Assembly (NCBI RefSeq): GCF_000189275.1
Contig: NZ_AEVT01000058.1
Span: 1 to 64,000, forward strand
DNA length: 64,000 nt
Direction of reading: 5' to 3'
From: Vibrio sinaloensis DSM 21326
GTDB lineage: Bacteria > Pseudomonadota > Gammaproteobacteria > Enterobacterales > Vibrionaceae
The translations under genes and the position numbers were made by a program. The notes under the pieces were generated by a model, which was given only the letters and a program-made list of their open reading frames with translations, ran no database searches and had not been told where the DNA came from. Positions 16,995 through 26,769 of this stretch are shown here, one piece after another (position 1 is the first letter of the stretch; each line of letters starts with the position of its first letter).

Positions 16995-19580
16995 CTATTG
17001 AGCCAAAAAATCTTGAGCGAATCGCTGCAAAACGCCACCAGCTTGATAGACAGACACTTCATCCGCGGTATCCAGTCGACAAGTAACGGCAACATCCAGT
17101 TTTTCACCATTCGCACGAGTAACCACTAAGGCTAAGTCAGCACCAGGTTTGATTTCTCCAGCAACATCATAGATTTCGGTTCCATCAAGCCCCAATGTAT
17201 GGCGATTAACCCCATGCTTGAACTGCAAAGGAAGTACACCCATACCGACCAGATTGGTTCTATGGATGCGCTCGAAGCCCTCAGCGACAATTGCTTCAAC
17301 ACCAGCCAGTCTTACTCCTTTAGCTGCCCAATCTCGTGACGACCCCTGACCATAATCAGCACCAGCAACAACAATCAGTGGCTGCTTACGCTCCATATAG
17401 GTTTCGATCGCTTCCCACATTCTCGTGACCTTGCCATCAGGTTCGATTCTGGCTAGAGAGCCCTGAACCGTCTCCCCATGTTCTTGTACCATTTCATTAA
17501 ACAGTTTCGGGTTGGCGAACGTCGCCCTTTGAGCCGTCAAGTGATCGCCCCTGTGAGTCGCGTATGAATTGAAGTCTTCTTCAGGAACCCCCATGCTCGC
17601 TAAATATTCTCCTGCAGCACTGGACGCTAGTATCGCATTGGATGGCGACAAATGGTCTGTAGTGATGTTATCTCCCAAGACCGCCAACGGACGCATCCCT
17701 GATAAAGTGCGTTCACCGGCTAATGCTCCTTCCCAATATGGAGGACGACGAATATAGGTGCTCATTGGACGCCAGTCATAAAGAGGACTGCTGCTTTTTT
17801 CCGTCTCGTCCATTTTGAACATTTGGATGTAGATCTGCTTAAACTGCTCAGGTTTAACATGCTGACCAACTACCGCATCGATTTCTTCATCGCTCGGCCA
17901 CAGGTCATTAAGATAGATCGGATTTCCACTGGCATCTTTGCCCAATGAATCACGCTCAATGTCAAAGCGAATTGTGCCTGCTAAGGCATAAGCTACAACG
18001 AGAGGTGGCGAGGCAAGGAAAGCCTGTTTAGCGTAAGGGTGTATGCGACCGTCAAAGTTTCGATTCCCCGACAACACGGCCGTTGCGTAAAGGTCTCGGT
18101 CAATGATTTCTTGCTGAATCTTCGGATCAAGGGCACCACTCATACCGTTACATGTGGTGCAAGCATAAGCAACGATACCAAAACCTAACTTTTCTAGTTC
18201 CGGAAGCAAGCCTGCTTCTTCAAGGTAAAGGCGCGCAACTTTCGACCCAGGTGCAAATGAAGACTTCACCCACGGCTTACGCACTAGCCCTAGTTCATTG
18301 GCTTTTTTCGCGACAAGACCCGCTGCGACCACGTTGCGTGGGTTACTCGTATTCGTACACGACGTAATTGCCGCAATAATTACAGCGCCATCAGGTAATT
18401 CACCCTCTTTTTCTTGCCAATCCCCCGACACCCCTCTTGCCGCAAGCTCTGATGTAGGCAAACGTCGATGAGGGTTAGATGGACCAGCCATGTTTCGAGT
18501 GACACTAGATAAATCAAATTCGAGTACGCGCTCATAGTGAGCAGAGGTTAAATCATCGGCCCACAAGCCCGTTTGCTTGGCGTACGTTTCAACCAGTTCG
18601 ACTTGTTGCTCATCTCTACCAGTTAATTTCAGATAATTGATGGTCTGCTCATCAATATAAAACATGCCAGCAGTAGCGCCGTACTCCGGAGTCATATTAG
18701 AGATAGTCGCGCGATCACCAATGGTGAGAGCATTTGCCCCTTCTCCAAAAAACTCTAGGTAAGATGAAACCACGCGTTCGTTACGCAAAAACTCGGTAAT
18801 TGCTAAGACAATATCCGTTGCGGTAATACCCGGCTGACGTTTACCCGTTAAATTAACCCCTACGATGTCGGGTAAGCGCATCATGGAAGGACGCCCTAGC
18901 ATGACCGTTTCCGCTTCCAATCCCCCGACACCAATCGCGATAACACCTAGCGCATCAACATGTGGCGTATGGCTGTCAGTACCGACACAGGTATCTGGAT
19001 AAGCGATTCCTTGTTTTGCTTGTACAACAGGAGACATTTTCTCTAAGTTGATTTGGTGCATGATGCCATTACCCGCAGGGATAACACTGACATTTTCAAA
19101 TGCCGTTTTACACCATTCAATAAAATGGAACCTGTCTTCATTTCGCCTTTCTTCTATCGCACGATTTTTGGCAAAGGCATCAGGCTCGGCCCCACCGTGT
19201 TCAACCGCTAGCGAGTGATCGACGATCAACTGAGTTTCAACCACAGGGTTAACTTTCGCAGGATCGCCACCTTGTTCGGCGATAGCGTCACGTAGGCCTG
19301 CCAAATCCACTAATGCGGTTTGGCCAAGGATGTCATGGCAAACAACTCGTGCTGGGTACCATGGAAAATCTAGGTCGCGTTTACGTTCGATTAGCTGCTT
19401 CAAACTATCCGTAAGCATCGACGGTTCACATCGACGAACGAGTTGTTCCGCAAGTACGCGAGAAGTGTATGGTAAGCCTTCGTAGGCATCAGGGGCGATT
19501 GCGTTAACGGCTTCTCGGGCATCAAAATAATCTAGATGTGTTCCCGGAAGCGGTTTTCTGTATTGTGTATTTATAGTCAT
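16995..19580 (-). CDS. acnD: Fe/S-dependent 2-methylisocitrate dehydratase AcnD
   Basis: 861 residues, aconitase family. AcnD dehydrates 2-methylcitrate to 2-methylaconitate. The [4Fe-4S] ligands are visible in ITSCTNTSNP and ACTTCNGMSG, and the C-terminal swivel domain carries GADYGQGSSRDWAAKG. Direct linkage to prpF and prpC distinguishes it from the TCA-cycle aconitase AcnA. Start at ATG 19580 gives MTINTQYRKPLPGT, normal for AcnD. Confidence 0.95.
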   Translation of the reverse strand: MTINTQYRKPLPGTHLDYFDAREAVNAIAPDAYEGLPYTSRVLAEQLVRRCEPSMLTDSLKQLIERKRDLDFPWYPARVVCHDILGQTALVDLAGLRDAIAEQGGDPAKVNPVVETQLIVDHSLAVEHGGAEPDAFAKNRAIEERRNEDRFHFIEWCKTAFENVSVIPAGNGIMHQINLEKMSPVVQAKQGIAYPDTCVGTDSHTPHVDALGVIAIGVGGLEAETVMLGRPSMMRLPDIVGVNLTGKRQPGITATDIVLAITEFLRNERVVSSYLEFFGEGANALTIGDRATISNMTPEYGATAGMFYIDEQTINYLKLTGRDEQQVELVETYAKQTGLWADDLTSAHYERVLEFDLSSVTRNMAGPSNPHRRLPTSELAARGVSGDWQEKEGELPDGAVIIAAITSCTNTSNPRNVVAAGLVAKKANELGLVRKPWVKSSFAPGSKVARLYLEEAGLLPELEKLGFGIVAYACTTCNGMSGALDPKIQQEIIDRDLYATAVLSGNRNFDGRIHPYAKQAFLASPPLVVAYALAGTIRFDIERDSLGKDASGNPIYLNDLWPSDEEIDAVVGQHVKPEQFKQIYIQMFKMDETEKSSSPLYDWRPMSTYIRRPPYWEGALAGERTLSGMRPLAVLGDNITTDHLSPSNAILASSAAGEYLASMGVPEEDFNSYATHRGDHLTAQRATFANPKLFNEMVQEHGETVQGSLARIEPDGKVTRMWEAIETYMERKQPLIVVAGADYGQGSSRDWAAKGVRLAGVEAIVAEGFERIHRTNLVGMGVLPLQFKHGVNRHTLGLDGTEIYDVAGEIKPGADLALVVTRANGEKLDVAVTCRLDTADEVSVYQAGGVLQRFAQDFLAQ

Positions 19581-19646
19581 GAGATGCTTCCAATGCAGGG
19601 TGATAACTGGCCTCGCCCAATGTGATGTAGGTAAGGCCAGAAACGC

Positions 19647-20771
19647 TTAACGTTGTTCTATTGGTACCCAATCTTGATGATCAGGCCCGGTATAGTCCGC
19701 ACTTGGACGAATGATACGGTTGTTCGCGCGCTGCTCGTAAACGTGAGCGGCCCAACCCGTTAATCGACTCATTACGAAAATCGGCGTAAACAATTTGGTT
19801 GGAATATCCATGAAATGGTAAGCCGATGCGTGGAAGAAATCGGCGTTGCAGAACAGACCTTTTTCGCGTTTCATGACTGATTCAACGCGCTCTGATACCG
19901 CGTACAGGTGTGTATCGCCAACAGCCACAGACAACTCTTTAGACCAACGTTTAATCAGCGCATTTCGTGGATCACTTTCCCGATAAATCGCGTGACCAAA
20001 GCCCATGATTTTGTCTTTGTTTGCTAGCATCTGCATTATGTTCGCTTCCGCTTCATCAGGCGTCATCCAGCTCTCAATCATTTCCATTGCCGCTTCGTTC
20101 GCACCGCCGTGAAGAGGTCCTCGCAGCGTACCAATGGCGCCTGTGATACACGAATGTAAGTCGGATAGCGTCGAAGCACAGACACGTGCAGCAAACGTAG
20201 AGGCGTTAAACTCATGCTCAGCATAGAGGATCAATGAGCAATGCATGACTTGCTTGTGCAGGTTGCTCGGTGCTTTATCGGTCAGCATCTTCAAGAAGTA
20301 GCCACCGATGCAGTCTTCGGTTTGATCGGCCGTGTCGATACGAACACCATCATGGCTAAAACGGTACCAGTAACAAATAATGGCTGGGAACAGCGCTAGC
20401 ATGCGCTCAGTCGCATCCAGCTGTTGGCTAAAATCTTGCTCTTGTTCGAGGTTACCAAGCACCGAACACCCTGTGCGCATTACGTCCATTGGATGGGCAG
20501 AAGATGGGAGTAGTTCGAGTGCTTGCTTAAGCTCTTCCGGTAAACCGCGAAGGCCAACCAAGCGAGTTTTGTATTCATCCAATTCTTGTTGACTTGGAAG
20601 GTGACCGCGTAACAATAGATGAGCGACTTCCTCAAACTGAGCGTTGTTGGCCAGATCCGTAATATCGTAGCCACGATAAGTTAACCCCGTTCCTGTTTTA
20701 CCGACAGTACATAAAGCTGTGCTTCCAGCGCTTTGGCCACGTAGACCTGCTCCACCTAGTTCATTAGGCAT
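19647..20771 (-). CDS. prpC: 2-methylcitrate synthase PrpC
   Basis: 374 residues. Condenses propionyl-CoA with oxaloacetate. ATG 20771 is preferred over ATG 20789 because AAGGAG lies 7 bp upstream. Citrate synthase-family motifs include LTYRGYDITDLA at the N-terminus, GPLHGGANEAAM (active-site His) and MGFGHAIYRESDPRN (second active-site His). The operon position separates it from the TCA citrate synthase GltA, which is also longer. Confidence 0.95.
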   Translation of the reverse strand: MPNELGGAGLRGQSAGSTALCTVGKTGTGLTYRGYDITDLANNAQFEEVAHLLLRGHLPSQQELDEYKTRLVGLRGLPEELKQALELLPSSAHPMDVMRTGCSVLGNLEQEQDFSQQLDATERMLALFPAIICYWYRFSHDGVRIDTADQTEDCIGGYFLKMLTDKAPSNLHKQVMHCSLILYAEHEFNASTFAARVCASTLSDLHSCITGAIGTLRGPLHGGANEAAMEMIESWMTPDEAEANIMQMLANKDKIMGFGHAIYRESDPRNALIKRWSKELSVAVGDTHLYAVSERVESVMKREKGLFCNADFFHASAYHFMDIPTKLFTPIFVMSRLTGWAAHVYEQRANNRIIRPSADYTGPDHQDWVPIEQR

Positions 20772-20887
20772 GATAGAACTCCTTTTCAATCTGACATTGC
20801 TCTCTTAGCTGGAGCGTTTATCCGTCAGATGTTTCACGTTATTGGATTTGGTTAATGTAGTTTCTTGGGCTTCCGTTTGATTTCCGA

Positions 20888-21784
20888 CTAGTTGTTATCT
20901 GAAAAAAGTTGGTCCAACTTGTCTTCATAATCGTGATAATTTAAGTGCTGATACAACTCCTTACGAGTTTGCATCGAGTCAATCAACGCTTCTTGATTTC
21001 CAACTTCTAACAGATGTTTGTAAACCATTTCAGCGGCTTTGTTCATCGCTCTAAAGGCACTTAAGGGGTACAGAACCATATCGACATTCGCTTTGGCTAA
21101 CTGCTCACCGCCGTATAGAGGTGTCTGGCCGAATTCAGTAATGTTCGCCAAGATCGGGACATGCTTTCCTGTTGCTTGAGACAAGGCTGTCGAGAACTGC
21201 TCGTACTGCTCTAGCTCATTCATTGCTTCAGGGAAGATCATATCAGCGCCAGCTTCAACACAAGCGATCGCTCGCTCAATGGCACTGTCCATGCCTTCGA
21301 CCGCAAGTGCATCGGTACGAGCCATAATCACAAAACTTTCGTCATTACGGGCATCTACTGCCGCTTTTACTCGGTCAACCATTTCCTGTTGACTAACAAT
21401 CGCTTTGTTTGGACGATGACCACAACGTTTCTGGGCAACTTGGTCTTCCATGTGAACCGCGGCAGCTCCCGCTTTTTCCATTGCTTTAATAGTGCGAGCA
21501 ATATTGAACGCGCCACCGAATCCGGTATCAATATCGACAAGTAACGGAAGGTCACACGCATTCGTGATACGGTCTACATCCACCAATACATCGTTTAACG
21601 TCGTGATGCCCAAATCAGGTAGGCCATAAGACGCATTGGCAATCCCGCCACCTGATAGGTAGATGGCTTGATGACCTAAGTTTTTTGCCATCATGGCGCA
21701 ATATGGGTTAATCGTTCCGACAATTTGCAGTGGGTCGTTTTGCTCTACAGCGAGTCTAAACTTCGCTCCCGGAGATAAGCTCAT
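20888..21784 (-). CDS. prpB: 2-methylisocitrate lyase PrpB
   Basis: 298 residues. Splits 2-methylisocitrate into pyruvate and succinate, the last step of the cycle. The signature loop is KRCGHRPNK (catalytic Cys), with the Mg-binding DIDTGFGG and HMEDQ segments of the isocitrate lyase/PEP mutase fold. It is 11 bp after the regulator gene and first of the catabolic genes. Confidence 0.95.
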   Translation of the reverse strand: MSLSPGAKFRLAVEQNDPLQIVGTINPYCAMMAKNLGHQAIYLSGGGIANASYGLPDLGITTLNDVLVDVDRITNACDLPLLVDIDTGFGGAFNIARTIKAMEKAGAAAVHMEDQVAQKRCGHRPNKAIVSQQEMVDRVKAAVDARNDESFVIMARTDALAVEGMDSAIERAIACVEAGADMIFPEAMNELEQYEQFSTALSQATGKHVPILANITEFGQTPLYGGEQLAKANVDMVLYPLSAFRAMNKAAEMVYKHLLEVGNQEALIDSMQTRKELYQHLNYHDYEDKLDQLFSDNN

Positions 21785-21795
21785 GCGGTTATCCT

Positions 21796-22494
21796 CTAGT
21801 CCATTAGTATCTGTTGTTCAATCAGTTTGCGACTACCAGAAATATGGCGACGCATTAACATTTCAGCTAACTCTTCATCTCGATTTCGAATCGCTTGAAG
21901 AATAAATTTATGTTCATTTAACGCTTCAACAGGACGCGACTGCGCTCGCGGCGATTGATAGCGATACATGCGCAATAAGTGGTACAACTCATTACATAGC
22001 AAACCAATCAGCTTGCTGTTACGGCTGGCTTTAATAATCCGATAATGAAAATCGAAATCACCATGTTGATGGAAATATGAAGAACCCTCGACTTGTTCGA
22101 TGTGACGAGAATGTGTCGACAATAACGTTTCGAGACTCAGCAATTCTTCTTGGGTGATATATCTAGCCGCTAATCGTGCAGCCATTCCCTCTAGCGCCTC
22201 TCTCACGGCATAGAGTTCGACAAGTTTCTCTGGCTCTAGACTAATTACTCGGGCTCCAACATGAGGAATACGCTCAATAAGACCAAGCCCTTCTAAACGC
22301 ATAATCGCTTCACGCAATGGGCCTCGACTTACTTGATAACGCTTGGCTAACTCTGGCTCCGATATTTTGCTGCCAGGCTCAATTTCGCCAGAGACAATCG
22401 ACTCCACCAGCGACTCAGTTAGGCTCTCTGATTTGGTGTTTTCTTTATCAGAGCTGAGTGATTTGTTGGCTACTGCTTTAAGTTCTACATTCAT
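21796..22494 (-). CDS. GntR-family (FadR subfamily) regulator of the prp operon
   Basis: 232 residues. An N-terminal winged helix ([31 protein letters not shown] is the recognition region, residues ~43-75) and a C-terminal all-helical FCD ligand domain with metal/acid-binding residues ([21 protein letters not shown]). As the first gene of the prp operon it most likely controls it, sensing a methylcitrate-cycle intermediate, in place of the sigma-54 activator PrpR of enterics. The palindromes at 22564-22594 fit the GT-N2-AC symmetry of FadR-subfamily operators, so autoregulation is likely. Confidence 0.9.
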   Translation of the reverse strand: MNVELKAVANKSLSSDKENTKSESLTESLVESIVSGEIEPGSKISEPELAKRYQVSRGPLREAIMRLEGLGLIERIPHVGARVISLEPEKLVELYAVREALEGMAARLAARYITQEELLSLETLLSTHSRHIEQVEGSSYFHQHGDFDFHYRIIKASRNSKLIGLLCNELYHLLRMYRYQSPRAQSRPVEALNEHKFILQAIRNRDEELAEMLMRRHISGSRKLIEQQILMD

Positions 22495-22563
22495 ACGTCT
22501 CTAACCCAACACGAAGTAAAAGTGTCAACAATTTCTTAACTTGTTTATAAAATAGACCATCAC

Positions 22564-22594
22564 ATTGTCGACAATCAAGCAGATTGTCGACAAT
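22564..22594. promoter_or_regulatory. Twin 12-bp palindromic operators upstream of the prp operon
   Basis: Two perfect copies of ATTGTCGACAAT at 22564-22575 and 22583-22594, 19 bp centre to centre (about two helical turns). A weaker match (AGTGTCAACAAT, ten of twelve) lies at 22521-22532, nearer the regulator start. This is the pattern expected for cooperative GntR-family binding. Being between divergent genes, the sites could also affect the lipoprotein gene at 22672. Confidence 0.8.
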
Positions 22595-22671
22595 TTAGAC
22601 TAAGGTAGTAGTCGATAAAATACTCAGATAAAGAAGAGCACTTTTAACCCGACAATTTGGGGATATGTGTA

Positions 22672-23532
22672 ATGACGCATTCAATAAAACAACTTATGAT
22701 GCGTTTATCTTTGGAGAAAAATATTCAATCTATGTTGTCTGCTGTTTTTAAAACTGCGCTTGCCGCGACGCTCGCTACACCTATGTTGTTTGGGTGCTCT
22801 CTTTTAGCTGAACCTCAAAGAGAACCGCACTACCCGCTGCTGCGTGACTCTATATATTCAGATGAAGAGATCCCCGTCATAGAGAGTGACAATGTGCTTA
22901 AGACGGCGATTAAAGAAAATAGGTTTGCACCAGTCATTGAGAATGAGGCGATCAATAACAACGCCGCTAAAGTGTTCGCTGAAGTATTGCAAAGCAGATC
23001 ACTGGCAATACAAGATCTGCAAGGGGAAGAGTTTCACCGCGGATTAGAAATGTTGATAAAGCAGTTCACATGCGAATTATACGCTAGCAAGCAACCGAAA
23101 GACTCTGTCCAACTATGCCCGCTGTCAAACACGATTGTCGACAATAACCTTAATTACCTACCGTTTGAATATGGACGTCGCACCAGCGAGAGGCTTACCG
23201 TTACCACAACGAATGCTAGCCAAACGCTAGAGCTCGAGTTCTTCCTCAAAAGCAGTAATGAGCGCTCTCTCGAAAGTCTGTGGGGAGCAGTCCATGAACT
23301 GGGAACGTTTAATGGCAGTACCCTTGATGAAGCTAATTTAGTCCTAACAGTCAATTTGCAAGCGTATAAAAAGCCAGCTGACAATCAACAATGGCATTCG
23401 CTGCATTCTGAGCCCTTAATTTTCTTCGTTGTATTGCCATCAGTTGAACACCTCACAGCACGACCTAACGAAGTAGAAAGTATGCGCTTTGCCTACCGAA
23501 GCGCTAAGTTGTTGCTCGTCGATAGTCGTTAA
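22672..23532 (+). CDS. Lipoprotein of unknown function, divergent from prp
   Basis: 286 residues from ATG 22672, which has GGGGAT upstream; the frame is open from TTG 22657, and later Met codons (22696, 22699) are possible starts. A hydrophobic stretch ends in a lipobox (ATPMLFGC, Cys about residue 42), so the N-terminus is long for a lipoprotein. The mature domain (~240 residues) contains no family I recognise; its beta-rich second half (LTVTTTNASQTLELEFFL) ends in a variable region. It lies between the prp operators and the T6SS cluster and has its own terminator. An extra ATTGTCGACAAT lies inside the gene. Function unknown. Confidence 0.7.
   Translation: MTHSIKQLMMRLSLEKNIQSMLSAVFKTALAATLATPMLFGCSLLAEPQREPHYPLLRDSIYSDEEIPVIESDNVLKTAIKENRFAPVIENEAINNNAAKVFAEVLQSRSLAIQDLQGEEFHRGLEMLIKQFTCELYASKQPKDSVQLCPLSNTIVDNNLNYLPFEYGRRTSERLTVTTTNASQTLELEFFLKSSNERSLESLWGAVHELGTFNGSTLDEANLVLTVNLQAYKKPADNQQWHSLHSEPLIFFVVLPSVEHLTARPNEVESMRFAYRSAKLLLVDSR
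23134..23145. promoter_or_regulatory. Third perfect prp-type palindrome, inside a coding region
   Basis: ATTGTCGACAAT, identical to the two intergenic copies, lies within the lipoprotein gene about 550 bp downstream of them. It could be a distal operator that supports DNA looping, or a chance match constrained by coding (Ile-Val-Asp-Asn). Confidence 0.45.
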
Positions 23533-23555
23533 TTTAAGCCAGACACCTCTTTATG

Positions 23556-23587
23556 CAAAGGAGCACAGTGCTCCTTTGGTTTGTCTT
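23556..23587 (+). terminator. Probable terminator after the lipoprotein gene
   Basis: CAAAGGAGCA / TGCTCCTTTG, ten-base arms with a three-base loop, followed by a T-rich stretch, 23 bp after the stop. Confidence 0.7.
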
Positions 23588-23678
23588 TTCCCTCTTTAAC
23601 TCTGTTGTTCGAATTTGTCACCTTTTTCGCCAATATCCGTCATTTTTTCTCCACCCAATACTCAACACTTATAAATAG

Positions 23679-23701
23679 TCGTAAATTCGATTTATTTACG
23701 A
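23679..23701. promoter_or_regulatory. Inverted repeat upstream of vgrG
   Basis: TCGTAAAT and ATTTACGA are perfect 8-bp arms with a 7-bp spacer, ending 102 bp before the vgrG start in an AT-rich region that should hold the T6SS promoter. It is a candidate operator for the cluster. I found no clear sigma-54 site. Confidence 0.4.
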
Positions 23702-23803
23702 ATGATTTGCTGCTACTTTTTAATGAATCATTAACACGCATCACAAATCATTGTTTCGAATAGAGTTAATCGAAGCGACGTTGTCAGTATTAAAGGATGT
23801 GAT

Positions 23804-25786
23804 ATGGCTGATAAATACTCAGCATCTGCCAGTATGATGTCTGCTGTCGATTACAAGAATCAGACACATCAAGTAAGCCAATTTTCAGTTAGTCAGGCTT
23901 TATCGCACCCTTTTGAGGTGCACGCCACCGTCATTGCAAGCGGATTTGAAGCTTCGGATCAGCTCGGCCAGTTGCTAACCGTCAACCGCTACTCGAACAA
24001 TTCCGGAACAGCCAAACTGTCGCGTAGCTACAACGGTATTGTCACCCGCGTTGAAAACTTAGGTATGGACAGCAACCTGCAATTCGCTCTCTACCGAGTG
24101 ACGTTAAAACCTTGGTTGGAATTGTTGAAATACAGCCGGGCATTTCGGGTTTACCAAAACCAATCGACGAAAGACATCATTAGCGACATATTTGATAATG
24201 CCGGATTTAAAGGCTGCTATAGCGTCTCCAAGATGCCCACGACCAAAAGAGAGTACTGCGTTCAGTATAATGAATCAGATTTCGACTTTGTTAACCGCCT
24301 ACTTGCAGAAGAAGGGGTGCTCTACTATTTCACTCACACAGAAAAAGGCCATACTTTAATCTTACAAGACGCGCAGTCTCCTTTTGATAAAGCATCGACA
24401 GCCAAGTTCGATATGAGTGAAACTCCGTCTGGCTCTTTACCTTTAATCGAGAACTGGTCTCCAGCGTTTTCTTTTCACGGTGCTAGTGTTGAGCTAACCA
24501 CGTACGACTACAGCCAATCTAAGCTTGTTACCAGCAAAGCACAAAAAAGCGGTAACTCTATCGCCAATAACACTAAGCTCGCCTCCCGACTCTACCCCGA
24601 ACTGGGTGTCTCAGGAGATATGACCGATCTGGCGAGCAACTTAGCGAAACGACGAGTGGAGCAGTTGGAGCAAGACTACCAAACGACCACATTGACCGCG
24701 AAACACGACCTGTTCGAGCTGGGAAGTTGGTTCTCTTTAGCGACTCATTTAGATAAAGCTCAGCTAGGCGACTACTCGGTAATCAGTGTCACGACCCACT
24801 ACAGCGAAAACGTAGAGTGTCAAACTGATGTCACCGTGATTCCTCAATCTACCTCGTACTACCCTAAACCATTAGGTAAACAAGTTGTCCATGGTCTGCA
24901 AAGTGCAACTGTCGCTGGCTCTACAGCTGGTGAGATCAACCAAGATGATCAAGGGCGAGTCAGAATTCAGTTCCACTGGGATACCGAAACCAGCGGCGAC
25001 AAAACCAGCTGCTATGTTCGAGTCGCCCAGATGCTGGCGGGAAGTGGCTATGGCGCACAATTTATTCCACGTGTTGGTCAAGAAGTGCTGGTGTCATTTA
25101 TCGATGGCGACCCAGATCAACCCATCATCACGGGAAGTGTCTACAACAGCAAAAACGCGCCTCCTTATAAGGAGAGCAACGCAACAAAGAGCGGCATTAA
25201 AACCAAACTCACTGGCGAATCGAATGAACTTTATTTTGATGACAAAAAAGACAACGAGCTCATTTATTTGCACGCGGCGAAAGATATCACTCAAGAAGTT
25301 GAAAACAATCACACCGAGACGGTGAAAGGTGAACTCGCTCAAACGGTTACTAAGCAAATTTCAATTACCACAGAAGACAACTACACCCTTGCTGTCAGCA
25401 AAGATCTCAAACAAACGGCAAAAACCATCACGTTAGAAGCAGACAGCTCAATCGATTTAAAAGTGGGATCGAGCAAAATTTCTATTTCGTCATCGAGCAT
25501 TTCTATTGAAGCGAGCAATATCGATATTAAAGCAAGTAGCGCACTCAACTTACAAGGTACCAATGTCACGAGCAAAGCGACATCAGCAAATAAAGTGAGT
25601 GGAACAACAACGGCACTTGAAGCAACAAGCTCAAATTCAATTAAAGGTCTAAGTGTTGCGATTAAGGCAGATACTACCTTGTCTGCCGAAGGCTCTCTTA
25701 GCGCTGAGTTTAAATCAGGGCTCAAAGGTACCTTCGATGGCGGCGTAATGGGTGAACTAAAAGGCGCGATTGTTAAGGTCAATTAA
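23804..25786 (+). CDS. vgrG: T6SS spike protein VgrG (TssI)
   Basis: 660 residues. VgrG trimers form the spike at the tip of the Hcp tube. Residues ~1-370 match the gp27-like base (FSVSQALSHPFEVHA; VQYNESDFDFVNRLLAEEGV). The gp5-like OB-fold follows (~385-460; DDQGRVRIQFHW, PRVGQEVLVSFIDGDPDQP). The rest is a beta-helical needle rich in alternating Ser/Ile (VGSSKISISSSSISIEASN). The C-terminus ends in a short tail (KGAIVKVN), with no extra toxin domain, so this is not an 'evolved' VgrG. It is the first gene of a vgrG-accessory-PAAR group. Confidence 0.95.
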   Translation: MADKYSASASMMSAVDYKNQTHQVSQFSVSQALSHPFEVHATVIASGFEASDQLGQLLTVNRYSNNSGTAKLSRSYNGIVTRVENLGMDSNLQFALYRVTLKPWLELLKYSRAFRVYQNQSTKDIISDIFDNAGFKGCYSVSKMPTTKREYCVQYNESDFDFVNRLLAEEGVLYYFTHTEKGHTLILQDAQSPFDKASTAKFDMSETPSGSLPLIENWSPAFSFHGASVELTTYDYSQSKLVTSKAQKSGNSIANNTKLASRLYPELGVSGDMTDLASNLAKRRVEQLEQDYQTTTLTAKHDLFELGSWFSLATHLDKAQLGDYSVISVTTHYSENVECQTDVTVIPQSTSYYPKPLGKQVVHGLQSATVAGSTAGEINQDDQGRVRIQFHWDTETSGDKTSCYVRVAQMLAGSGYGAQFIPRVGQEVLVSFIDGDPDQPIITGSVYNSKNAPPYKESNATKSGIKTKLTGESNELYFDDKKDNELIYLHAAKDITQEVENNHTETVKGELAQTVTKQISITTEDNYTLAVSKDLKQTAKTITLEADSSIDLKVGSSKISISSSSISIEASNIDIKASSALNLQGTNVTSKATSANKVSGTTTALEATSSNSIKGLSVAIKADTTLSAEGSLSAEFKSGLKGTFDGGVMGELKGAIVKVN

Positions 25787-25788
25787 TT

Positions 25789-26352
25789 ATGTACAAAAAG
25801 ATTCCATATCAATCCAGTGGACAAATTCTCCCGAGATTCAAAGCCTCTGAAGAAGCAGCAGCAATCATCGACCCCGAATCCAGCGTTGATGCCGCTATCT
25901 CGCAGCTTAGGGAAAACGGCCTGAACAATGATTTATGCCAATTTCTCGCCCACGCTCTACCAGTTCGAGAGGCAATTTGGTGGGCGTCACTCGTGCTTCA
26001 AAAACGCAACGATGTTTGGAGCCCAATGCAGCAACAGTGTATTCAAACTGCCCAGCATTGGGTTAAGTCCCCTTCTGAGGATATGCGTCGTAAGGCGGAG
26101 TTGTTGTCGAATCGACTGGAGCTCAACTGTGGGCCTTCGTGGCTAGCACAAGCCATCTTCTGGAATGGCTCGGGTAGCATAGTTTCACCCGAACTGCCGG
26201 TTGTTCTACCAGACCCATTCCTCTATTCAAAAGCCGTCGCAGGAGCACTCAACCACTCCGCTGCCCTACCTCATTGGGATCAGTCTGACGAATATTATGA
26301 TTATGCATTTAACGTGGCATTAGATATTGCCAACGGCGGTAATGGAGGATAG
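25789..26352 (+). CDS. T6SS-associated protein, probably DUF6931 family
   Basis: 187 residues, two bases after vgrG and three before the PAAR gene, so it belongs to the spike-loading group. It is soluble and helical, with no signal peptide or membrane segment; it contains FLAHALPVREAIWWASLVL, which recalls small DUF6931 proteins found next to PAAR genes. A chaperone or adaptor role in spike assembly is likely from position. No toxin motif is visible. The family name is from memory and should be checked. Confidence 0.65.
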   Translation: MYKKIPYQSSGQILPRFKASEEAAAIIDPESSVDAAISQLRENGLNNDLCQFLAHALPVREAIWWASLVLQKRNDVWSPMQQQCIQTAQHWVKSPSEDMRRKAELLSNRLELNCGPSWLAQAIFWNGSGSIVSPELPVVLPDPFLYSKAVAGALNHSAALPHWDQSDEYYDYAFNVALDIANGGNGG

Positions 26353-26355
26353 TCA

Positions 26356-26658
26356 ATGACGTTACCAGCAGCAAGACTCACAGACATGCATGTCTGCCCG
26401 ATGCAGACACCCGCCGTTCCGCCAATCCCACATGTTGGAGGGCCGATCAGTGGACCAGGAATGCCAACGGTTTTGATTGGTAATATGCCTGCGGCAACCA
26501 TGGGAGATATGTGCGTCTGTGTTGGACCGCCAGACTCGATAATTAAAGGTAGTGCAACTGTATTAATAGGTAACAAACCTGCTGCAAGAATGGGCGATAC
26601 TACGGCTCATGGAGGCACGATTGTATTGGGTATGCCGACGGTATTGATTGGTGGCTAA
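26356..26658 (+). CDS. PAAR-domain spike-tip protein
   Basis: 100 residues. A stand-alone PAAR protein that caps the VgrG needle. Two PAAR-type repeats are visible (MPTVLIGNMPAATMGD and SATVLIGNKPAARMGD) with candidate metal-binding His/Cys (DMHVCP, MCVCVG, TAHGG). There is no C-terminal toxin extension, so any effector must be delivered by other means. It closes the three-gene vgrG group. Confidence 0.93.
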   Translation: MTLPAARLTDMHVCPMQTPAVPPIPHVGGPISGPGMPTVLIGNMPAATMGDMCVCVGPPDSIIKGSATVLIGNKPAARMGDTTAHGGTIVLGMPTVLIGG

Positions 26659-26769
26659 ACCCTAGCTTAAACAGGGGTTTAATAAAATTTAACCGTCCTC
26701 CGTCCAATTTTCTAGATACAGATCACCTTTTTACCTAAATAATAAAAATGTACGAGCCTTTTCATAAAA

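Noticed and set aside
23533..23803. A sigma-54 promoter upstream of vgrG
   Set aside because: I looked for the TGGCA-N-TTGC pattern and did not find a convincing match.
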